From the NCBI GenBank assembly GCA_002316225.1, contig DCDC01000129.1:1-6424 (forward strand): a stretch of 6,424 nucleotides of DNA. The letters run 5' to 3'. Source of the DNA: Firmicutes bacterium UBA1065 (GTDB taxonomy: Bacteria; Bacillota; Clostridia; Tissierellales; Sedimentibacteraceae). Position 1 is the first letter of the stretch, and every line of letters begins with the position of its first letter. Shown here piece by piece: positions 1 through 6,424 of the stretch. The notes under the pieces were generated by a model. That model had not been told where the DNA came from and did no database searches. It was given only the letters and a program-made list of their open reading frames with translations. Made by a program: the position numbers and the translations under genes.

Positions 1-3000
1 CTCCTTCTGTTAATAGTTTCCTTTCCTTCATTTGATTTATGGTATTTATTATACCCGGCTTTTCCAAATTCCCCCTCAAATCAAGGTGCTCCATTACAGA
101 GTGAAGCAAGGTTCCCATATCTGCCCCTTTTAAATCTTTATCCAGTATAAATCTCTCATCTTTTTCATTATATTCAAAAACATCAACCAAGCCCGGAATA
201 TGATATCTCAATTTTGCAAATTCCTTATTCCCCAAGTTTCTTAGGTCTGTAACGGAAAGCTTGGCAGGTACGTTAACCGAGGTCATGAAAGGATATTTAA
301 AACTTAAACGCCTGCCTATCTCCCGGTAATAAGGACTGTTTTCCCGGTTTTTAAAATCCTTCATGGAAGCAATTCTTTTATCTATTGTATTAAGTTCTTC
401 TTCCGTTTTCAATCTTAAATCATAAGGGGTAAGCATATTTAACTTCCAGTTTTTCCATTGGCCTTCTTTCATTATCTCAATGAACTCTTCAAAGCTTGTC
501 CTGTCAAACAAACAGCCGCAAATCCAATCCATATACGAGAGGCCCTTGTAAACAGAAAATCTTGAATGACCCCTTTTCCAGGAGCTGTGCTTTGCTTCTA
601 ATTTGCCTACTGTTCCCACCATTATTAACCTGTCTATGGGCCTTGTCATCGCTACATATAAAACCCTCATTTCTTCAGATATGTTTTCTTTTTTAATTTT
701 TAGCTTTATTGCTGTTCGAGCCAGGGTTTCTTTTTCTATTCTTTGGTTGACATCAACATACTTGGGGGCAATTCCGTAGTCCTTGTGGAGGAGGATTTTA
801 TCTTTCATATCCTGGAGATTGAACTGCCTGTTGAGGCCGCAAATAATAACAACAGGAAATTCCAGACCCTTGGACTTGTGTATGGACATAAGCCTTACAA
901 CATTGTCGTTTTCACCTAAGGTTTTGGCTTGTCCCCTGTCTTCCGAACCCTTGGCAATCTTTTCTACATACCTCAAAAACTTAAACAAGCCCCGCATCGA
1001 TGTCTTTTCATAGTCATAGGCCAGATCAACCAGCATCCTTAAATTGGCCTGCCTTATTTTTCCGTTTGGCAGGGCTCCGGTAAAATTGTAATAATTGGTT
1101 TCTGTCAGTATATCCCATATTAAATCGTTAAGATGCATGTATCTGCTTCTGTATGACCAGTCGTAAATTTTTTCTTTAAATACTTTTAACTTTGATGCCA
1201 ATTGGGCAGATTCCCCTTCATGGGCTGCTATATACTTATTTAGGGCACCTATGAAATATTTCTCCTTAGGATACTCAAGTCTTATTTCCAGCAATTCTTC
1301 GGTTGTAAAAGAGCCTATGGGGGATCTCATAACACTTAACAGGGGTATGTCCTGCCTGATGTTGTCGATGAGCTTGAGCAAGTTAAGGACAATTTTTACC
1401 TCTAAGGTTTCATAAAAACCTTTCCCCCCGTCATAATAAAAGGGAATGCCTTCTTTGTTAAACCTTTCTTCAAATATGCCTGCCCAGTTTGACACAGACC
1501 TTAACAAGATAACAATATCCTTATATTCGGTCTTTTTCCTTTCTCTTTTTCCGGGAAGGCAAGTTTCTTCCTTCAGCAAGTCTTTTATTCTGTTTGCAGC
1601 AAATACGGCTTCCAGCTCAGCCGTCTCCATGGATTCGATTTCAAGATCGGCTTCATTTTTTAAGTTTCCATCCTCCTTGTCTTCATCCGTATTCTCCTTC
1701 GAACTTTTTTGAGAAGCATTTTTATGTATTATATTCAGCTCCACCGGGTTGGAACCGGGAAATTCGCTTCCCGTATTCAAGGCAGCCTTCTCATCGTAGT
1801 CAACTTCCCCCAATTCCCGAGTCATGATTTTACTGAACACAAAGTTGACGGCCTTTAAGATTTCATCCCTGGACCTGAAATTTTTATTCAAATCTATAGC
1901 CACATTTACTGCTTTTCCATGCGAGCCCTCAAGGTTATTCAGGAAAGATCGGTACTTGGAAATAAATATATCCGGATCGGCCAATCTGAACCTGTATATG
2001 CTCTGCTTGACATCGCCTACCATGAACAAGTTGTCATCCCTCTTGATTTGGTTTATGATAGCCTCCTGCAAGCCGTTTGAATCCTGGTATTCGTCTATAA
2101 ATATGTATTTGTATTTTCTCCTGTAGTAAGCGGCAGTTTCGGAAGATCTCAGTATTTTTAAGGCCAAATGCTCCAAATCATTAAAATCCACCAAGGAGTT
2201 TTCCTTCTTTTTTTCTTTGTAATACTTATCTGTTTTGATTATTAAGTCCCGCAAGGCCTCCATGGTGCCATGCATTGCATTGATTTCCGATGCATATTTG
2301 TCATAATCCAAATCATATGGAAGCTCGTGCTTTATCGATTCGATAATTGATTTGTACCTGGCTCTCAGGCTCTTGTTATTTTTTGACCCTCCCACCTCCA
2401 TTTGCTTTTCAGGATCCACCTCAGGATGGTCTTTTTCTTTAAAAGGTGGAGCCTTAGGAGCCTTAAAGTCCTTGAGGACCCTCATGAATTCTTCCATGTC
2501 GGTCTCCAGACGGGCAATAAGGTCATCAACCAGGTCCATATCCTGTTTCAATATATCCAAATACTGGGCAGGTCCGTCAGGTTCAAGGCATATTTCTGTT
2601 GCTCTTTTGATGTAATCCTTGGCACCATACAGCAAGAGCAAAAAATATCTTTTTATTTCTTCCAGCCAGTCCGAATTCTTAAGTTCTTCTCTGCTTATAT
2701 TCAATTTGTCTATATTTTCGGAAAACCAGGGGATGGGATCAGGAAAACTTAAAATAAACCTGTATATGCTTAATATTATTTGACTTAGTTCCTCATCACC
2801 CCTGTTCCCGGTAAAAGCTTCAACCAATTTCCTGAAGGAATCATTATCAGTGATTTTCTCATATTCTTCTTCCAAGGCTTCATCAAGGGCTTCCTGCAGG
2901 AGTATGCTTAATTCGCTCTGGTCCCCTACCCTGAAGTCAGGGTCGGTTTCTGCCAGGTGAAAATTCTTCTTCACCAGGTCCAGGCAGAAGGAATCTATAG

Positions 3001-3292
3001 TTGTAATCATTGCCTTGTTGATAAGGGACAGTTGCCTTCTTAAATGAGTTACATTTCCTTCTTTGCCATGAACTGCCTTAATCAATGATTTTTGAATTCT
3101 CTGCTTCATCCCTGATGCTGCAGCCTTTGTAAAGGTAAGAACCAAAAACTTATCTATGTCTTCGCCATTTTTTACAAGGCTAATTATCCTTTCGACCATA
3201 ACGGCAGTTTTACCCGAACCGGCCGCTGCGGAAACCAGTATATTTGAATCTCTTAAATCGATTATCAGCTTTTGTTCTTCTGTCCAGTTCAT
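1..3292 (-). CDS. addA: ATP-dependent helicase/nuclease subunit A (AddA), 3' end cut by window
   Basis: AddA is the motor subunit of the AddAB DNA-end-processing enzyme: an SF1A (UvrD/Rep-like) 3'-5' helicase with a C-terminal RecB-family nuclease that cuts one strand at double-strand breaks. Translating from ATG 3292 gives 1097 codons without a stop, running off the left edge. Visible motifs are: Q motif TEEQ (residues 4-7); Walker A AAAGSGKT (22-29); motif Ia TFTKAAASGMKQR (53-65); TTIDSFC (97-103); DEYQD (400-404, motif II Mg/ATP acid pair); GDVKQSIYRFR (426-436, motif III); NFRSR (471-475, motif IV); MSIHKSKGLEF (802-812, motif V); and VLYVAMTR (877-884, motif VI with the arginine finger). 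The nuclease domain begins near GTLLHSVMEH, with its first metal-site histidine at 1064. The catalytic Asp/Lys motif lies outside the window. B. subtilis AddA has about 1232 residues, so roughly 130-150 are missing. The start is fixed by the AGGAGG site and the ATGA overlap with addB. Identification is secure. Confidence 0.97.
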   Translation of the reverse strand, partial: MNWTEEQKLIIDLRDSNILVSAAAGSGKTAVMVERIISLVKNGEDIDKFLVLTFTKAAASGMKQRIQKSLIKAVHGKEGNVTHLRRQLSLINKAMITTIDSFCLDLVKKNFHLAETDPDFRVGDQSELSILLQEALDEALEEEYEKITDNDSFRKLVEAFTGNRGDEELSQIILSIYRFILSFPDPIPWFSENIDKLNISREELKNSDWLEEIKRYFLLLLYGAKDYIKRATEICLEPDGPAQYLDILKQDMDLVDDLIARLETDMEEFMRVLKDFKAPKAPPFKEKDHPEVDPEKQMEVGGSKNNKSLRARYKSIIESIKHELPYDLDYDKYASEINAMHGTMEALRDLIIKTDKYYKEKKKENSLVDFNDLEHLALKILRSSETAAYYRRKYKYIFIDEYQDSNGLQEAIINQIKRDDNLFMVGDVKQSIYRFRLADPDIFISKYRSFLNNLEGSHGKAVNVAIDLNKNFRSRDEILKAVNFVFSKIMTRELGEVDYDEKAALNTGSEFPGSNPVELNIIHKNASQKSSKENTDEDKEDGNLKNEADLEIESMETAELEAVFAANRIKDLLKEETCLPGKRERKKTEYKDIVILLRSVSNWAGIFEERFNKEGIPFYYDGGKGFYETLEVKIVLNLLKLIDNIRQDIPLLSVMRSPIGSFTTEELLEIRLEYPKEKYFIGALNKYIAAHEGESAQLASKLKVFKEKIYDWSYRSRYMHLNDLIWDILTETNYYNFTGALPNGKIRQANLRMLVDLAYDYEKTSMRGLFKFLRYVEKIAKGSEDRGQAKTLGENDNVVRLMSIHKSKGLEFPVVIICGLNRQFNLQDMKDKILLHKDYGIAPKYVDVNQRIEKETLARTAIKLKIKKENISEEMRVLYVAMTRPIDRLIMVGTVGKLEAKHSSWKRGHSRFSVYKGLSYMDWICGCLFDRTSFEEFIEIMKEGQWKNWKLNMLTPYDLRLKTEEELNTIDKRIASMKDFKNRENSPYYREIGRRLSFKYPFMTSVNVPAKLSVTDLRNLGNKEFAKLRYHIPGLVDVFEYNEKDERFILDKDLKGADMGTLLHSVMEHLDLRGNLEKPGIINTINQMKERKLLTEG
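3289..3292 (-). other. ATGA stop/start overlap joining addB to addA
   Basis: The four bases ATGA on the minus strand contain the addA start codon (3292-3290) and the addB stop TGA (3291-3289). Such overlaps allow a ribosome finishing the upstream gene to restart on the downstream one, which fits the 1:1 AddA-AddB heterodimer. It also shows the two genes share one transcript. No promoter is visible between them, and any operon promoter lies upstream of addB beyond 6424. Confidence 0.92.
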
Positions 3293-6200
3293 CTTGCCCC
3301 TCCTTCCCCTGTGGTTATATTGGCGGTCCCAATAAACCTGAACTTGTTTCCCAGGGATCTGTCAAACTGGCAAATGCTTATGTATTCACAGTAGCTGCAG
3401 GGGATTGTGCCGTCGGGTTTCTTGTAAGGCTCTATATCAATCTTTCCTTCCAGGATACTTTTTGTCATCTCTGCACATTTATTATAAACCATATCCATCA
3501 CTTCATGGAAGGTTTCTTCGCTTAAGGCCCTGGTTCTGCTTTCATTGAATTCCCCGTCTTTTTTAAGGGCTGCAGGTATGATGCTTGAACCGGAGTCGAT
3601 GTGCTTATCCATAAATTTAACCACTTCTTTATCCTTAAGGACATAGCCCCGTAGTTTTAATTCCCTGAATATTTCTTCCTCCGGATCCTTTCCCTTATTG
3701 TCATCCCTGTAGAGGGGGTCATTTACATAATAGTAAAAGGCACCGCCTACGCGGGGTTTTTTGCCAAACAAGACTTCCCCTTTTTCTATCAAAGCTTTTA
3801 AATAAACAAACAATTGAAGCTGGATTCCTTCCTTGGCATCATCCAAATCAATATCACTGGGGGAAGATTTATAATCTATAATGCTTACATACAGGACCCC
3901 CTCATTTTCAAAGACATCCACCCTGTCTATTTTACCTCGTAGTTTTAATACTTCTTTAAGCTTATCCGTTTCAACGGGTAATTCGATTGGTGGTAAATAA
4001 AGACCTTTTTCAACCTTTTCGTCCTTAAAGTCGGCCAGGCCGATTTGAAGCTCCGTGTATTTAGGTCTGAAGTCGCTTGAATTCAACTGCTTAACCAAGG
4101 TCTTGCAGGTTCTTTTCATCACCCTTTTTATCTTTTCCTTCATGTATTTATTCCTGTGATTTGCCTCAAGAGCAGCCAATTCATCTGCCCGGTCGGATAA
4201 AACATCATCAGTTATCATAGTTGCCTCTTCTTCAGCCCTGGCCTCGTCAATTAAGCTTAAATCCCCGTATTCTTCATTTATTTTATTCGTGAATTTTTCG
4301 AGAACCGAGTGATAAATGTTACCTAAATCATAGAATTCAATTTTTTGTACAGGTCTTTCCTTTGGCTTTAGGACATTATCCAGGAAGTACTTAAACCCGC
4401 ATTCAGCATAGGATTCAAGTTTTGAAACCGTCATGGTCATATTGTCTTGATAGATGCTTTTTACCAGGTCAGAATTTAAGGAGTTCACAAAATTTTTATA
4501 TTGTAAGGCCTTGTTTATAATTTGAAACTTTTCCCTGTCATTCCTTTCATACCAGGTATAAACATCCTTCCAAAGCCCGTCTGTTTCATATCCGTCAATA
4601 TAATTTCTCATCCTTTCCACCAGGTACTCGTAGGTGCCCCCGTAATTTGAAACAAATTCCAGTTCATCTTCCATGCTCAGGTCTGAGCCTTCCTTCACCC
4701 TGGTAAATATTTTTTTCAATATGTCAAGGTATAAGGATGCCTGCAAGCTTTCTCCCGTTGCCAGGCCCAAGGGGTAGGATACGGATAATTCATGGGAAGG
4801 GCTCGAAAACAGCTTGTAAAGCATGTGCTTTTCTTTAAAAATGTCATAGTCTCCTCCCTTAGTCAGCTTTACATCGTTCTCAAGGAGCTCTTCTCTTTCT
4901 TCGTTTAAGAGCAAACCCTTCTCGGTATTTCCGGAATCCAAATTGGTATCATTTGCTCCCATAATAAACAAGGCTTTTGGCTTGGTAACAGCAATCCTTT
5001 CAATCTCTCCCACTTCAACCTTGTCTATGGCCGGGGGTATTATGCTTATCTCGACTTCAGCCAGACCGGCTTCCAGCATTTTTCTGTATTCTTTGATTGA
5101 TATTTCCATGTCCTGCCCGACCAGCAAAAGCTGTTCAAAGACTTCCATGGTATAATTCCAGCACTGGGAAAATTCACTGGCTTCCTCGAATTTGCCCATA
5201 GCATTGAATCCTTTGACGGCCCTATCCATCTTTTCCTTTACCCTGTGCTTATCCAGGTACTTAAAGAGGAGCCTGGTGATTTCATTTACGGTTTTAAGTT
5301 TGTTTACAACCTTTCTTTCAGCTTCAAAATCACCGGCAAACTCTTTCCTGTATTCTTCCATATCCTTGTTATCGGTTTCATTTTTCGTAAACTCCCTAAA
5401 CCATTTTTCTCCCTCGATGCCGTATTGGAGGGCATAGTTTTCCAGGCACTGGACTTGACTGGTGCTTAAGGGGGAAAACCCTGTTTTTAAATATTCAAAG
5501 ACATGGTCATGTTTAAATTTCCAAATAAACATATCAAGAATAGAGAGAAGGTACTTGCTTAAGGGGTTATTTAAAATATCCCTTTTAACATCCAGGAAGT
5601 AAGGTATTTCATATTGGGCAAAGACCCTTTTTATGTTTGTTTCATAAGTATCCAGGCTTCCCAATGCGACCTTTATATCTCTCCACCTGTAGTCCTTGTC
5701 CCTAACCAGGGATATTATTTTTGCTGCCGTTCTTTGGGTTTCCGTGTAAGGATTCAGGGAAGAGTATATGGTTATATTATCCGTATCCCTTTCGTATTCT
5801 TCCGCATTCAAGGAAAACATGTTTTTTTCAATAGCCTTTATTTCTGGTGCCAAAGACAGGTTTTGTTCAAGGGATATAACTTCCATATGTAAATCCAGTT
5901 TTTCTATGGTAAGGTAGGTATCGTGTATTATTTTAAAGGCTTCAAAATCATCCTTATCTTCCGGATTTTCAAGATATGATGAGTCTATATTTAACGAAAG
6001 GGTTACTGATTTGGAAAAATCACAAAGAGCTTTAATAACACTCAGCCTTTGGTGATTAAAACTTTCAAATCCGTCAATCCATATTCTTGAGTTATTAATA
6101 TAGGACGATTCCTTGATAAAGGAAATAAAAAGATTGGTTTTATCCTCTTCGTCAAAATATTTTCCTTCGGTTCTTCTGTGGAATTCGGAATAAACCAGTT

Positions 6201-6424
6201 CGATGTCGTAAATTTTATTTTTCAAAAGCTCATCCTCCACATTGGATGCCGCTTTTATCAAGGAGGAACCATCAATAAGGTTTTGTTTTAATTCTGATAT
6301 CAATTCTTCAAATTCTTTTAAAAACCCGCTTTGCCTGTAAGAAGACCCAAAAACCTTTAATTTCTCTTTATTTTCTTCAAATATCTGCTTAAGAAGCATT
6401 ATTTTACCGAAAACACTCATTTCA
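3289..6424 (-). CDS. addB: ATP-dependent helicase/deoxyribonuclease subunit B (AddB), 5' end cut by window
   Basis: AddB is the partner of AddA: an inactivated helicase fold that reads Chi, plus a RecB-family nuclease that cuts the other strand. The frame is open through the right edge. The ATG at 6420 is internal, because the residues after it align with B. subtilis AddB from about residue 87, so about 86 N-terminal residues including the GxxGxGK site are off-window. Numbering from that Met: DGF (116-118) is at the site of Chi-reading F210 of B. subtilis; GAND (488-491) and a following SSPSHELSVSYPL stretch are remnants of helicase motifs; H704, D832 (GKIDRVD), D849-Y-K851 (IIDYKSS) and Q869-x3-Y873 form the nuclease site; C674 plus C1008-x2-C1011-x5-C1017 are the four 4Fe-4S ligands, spaced as in B. 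subtilis. About 1043 residues are visible, and the full length is inferred near 1130 against 1166 in B. subtilis. All visible nuclease and cluster residues are intact. The C-terminus overlaps addA by four bases. Confidence 0.96.
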   Translation of the reverse strand, partial: EMSVFGKIMLLKQIFEENKEKLKVFGSSYRQSGFLKEFEELISELKQNLIDGSSLIKAASNVEDELLKNKIYDIELVYSEFHRRTEGKYFDEEDKTNLFISFIKESSYINNSRIWIDGFESFNHQRLSVIKALCDFSKSVTLSLNIDSSYLENPEDKDDFEAFKIIHDTYLTIEKLDLHMEVISLEQNLSLAPEIKAIEKNMFSLNAEEYERDTDNITIYSSLNPYTETQRTAAKIISLVRDKDYRWRDIKVALGSLDTYETNIKRVFAQYEIPYFLDVKRDILNNPLSKYLLSILDMFIWKFKHDHVFEYLKTGFSPLSTSQVQCLENYALQYGIEGEKWFREFTKNETDNKDMEEYRKEFAGDFEAERKVVNKLKTVNEITRLLFKYLDKHRVKEKMDRAVKGFNAMGKFEEASEFSQCWNYTMEVFEQLLLVGQDMEISIKEYRKMLEAGLAEVEISIIPPAIDKVEVGEIERIAVTKPKALFIMGANDTNLDSGNTEKGLLLNEEREELLENDVKLTKGGDYDIFKEKHMLYKLFSSPSHELSVSYPLGLATGESLQASLYLDILKKIFTRVKEGSDLSMEDELEFVSNYGGTYEYLVERMRNYIDGYETDGLWKDVYTWYERNDREKFQIINKALQYKNFVNSLNSDLVKSIYQDNMTMTVSKLESYAECGFKYFLDNVLKPKERPVQKIEFYDLGNIYHSVLEKFTNKINEEYGDLSLIDEARAEEEATMITDDVLSDRADELAALEANHRNKYMKEKIKRVMKRTCKTLVKQLNSSDFRPKYTELQIGLADFKDEKVEKGLYLPPIELPVETDKLKEVLKLRGKIDRVDVFENEGVLYVSIIDYKSSPSDIDLDDAKEGIQLQLFVYLKALIEKGEVLFGKKPRVGGAFYYYVNDPLYRDDNKGKDPEEEIFRELKLRGYVLKDKEVVKFMDKHIDSGSSIIPAALKKDGEFNESRTRALSEETFHEVMDMVYNKCAEMTKSILEGKIDIEPYKKPDGTIPCSYCEYISICQFDRSLGNKFRFIGTANITTGEGGAR
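3299..3305 (-). promoter_or_regulatory. Ribosome binding site of addA, inside addB
   Basis: On the minus strand the sequence AAGGAGG (3305 to 3299) lies 6 bases upstream of the addA ATG at 3292. It is followed by two further G residues and is a near-perfect match to the anti-Shine-Dalgarno end of 16S rRNA. It sits within the final Gly-Glu-Gly-Gly codons of addB, so addB's C-terminal tail is partly shaped by it. It supports the chosen addA start and means addA can recruit ribosomes itself as well as by coupling to addB. Confidence 0.9.

Noticed and set aside
1446..2126. Three overlapping plus-strand open frames (1446-1712, 1594-1827, 1824-2126)
   Set aside because: They are antisense to the AddA helicase region that includes motifs II to IV. 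Their Ser/Phe/Leu-rich, low-information products are typical of complements of Lys/Glu-rich coding sequence.
2129..2133. AGCGG, the B. subtilis Chi sequence, on the plus strand
   Set aside because: A 5-base motif is expected several times by chance in 6.4 kb, and the Chi of this organism is unknown, so a local occurrence carries no meaning.
2352..2752. Plus-strand open frames of 87 and 116 codons
   Set aside because: They lie opposite AddA domain 1B, overlap each other in different frames, and show no domain or start signal that could be supported.
3244..3525. Plus-strand open frame of 93 codons spanning the addB-addA junction
   Set aside because: It lies opposite the conserved addB cysteine motif and the addA start. 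It has no recognisable protein family or convincing ribosome site, so it is an antisense shadow.
4710..4716. Run of seven A residues in the addB coding strand as a possible frameshift or slippage site
   Set aside because: The reading frame is continuous across it, and the conserved AddB sequence continues on both sides. There is no sign of a programmed or accidental frameshift.
4943..5892. Four plus-strand open frames of 70-92 codons opposite addB, some with hydrophobic stretches
   Set aside because: The hydrophobic runs come from reading the complement of Glu/Lys-rich AddB codons. They overlap one another and have no convincing start context.
6418..6420. ATG at 6420 as the true start of AddB
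   Set aside because: The frame stays open to the window edge, and the residues after this Met align with B. subtilis AddB from about residue 87. The N-terminal GxxGxGK region must therefore lie upstream, outside the window.

Overview
The window is occupied from edge to edge by two large genes on the minus strand, addB followed by addA. They encode the two subunits of the AddAB (RexBA-type) helicase-nuclease, which processes double-strand DNA ends for RecA-dependent recombinational repair in many Gram-positive bacteria and some others. Both genes are cut by the window. addB (3289-6424) lacks its first codons, and addA (1-3292) lacks its last ones. No complete gene and no intergenic region is present.

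Layout in transcription order, right to left: positions 6424 to 3289 encode most of AddB, from shortly after its N-terminal nucleotide-binding region to its true C-terminus. The visible part includes the RecB-family nuclease domain and the four cysteines of the iron-sulfur cluster. addB ends in a 4-base ATGA overlap with the start of addA (3292-3289), and a strong Shine-Dalgarno sequence for addA lies inside the last codons of addB. Positions 3292 to 1 encode the whole UvrD/Rep-type helicase part of AddA and the first residues of its C-terminal nuclease domain. The frame is open throughout, with no stop or frameshift found in a manual translation.

How they work together (established for the family): AddA is the ATP-driven 3'-5' translocating motor and carries one nuclease domain. 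AddB carries an inactivated helicase fold that recognises the Chi sequence, plus a second nuclease domain stapled by a 4Fe-4S cluster. The heterodimer unwinds and degrades both strands from a DNA end until Chi. It then leaves a 3' single-stranded tail for RecA.

Organism: the addB-addA order, the AT-leaning composition, the purine-rich AGGAGG ribosome site, and the frequent use of AGG/AGA for arginine and ATA for isoleucine suggest a Bacillota member, probably an anaerobe of the Clostridia/Tissierellia kind. This is an inference from style, not an identification. All plus-strand open frames appear to be shadows of these two genes. I see no mobile element, CRISPR array, RNA gene or unknown system here. 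The points worth a second look are lineage-specific departures in otherwise conserved AddA and AddB motifs.
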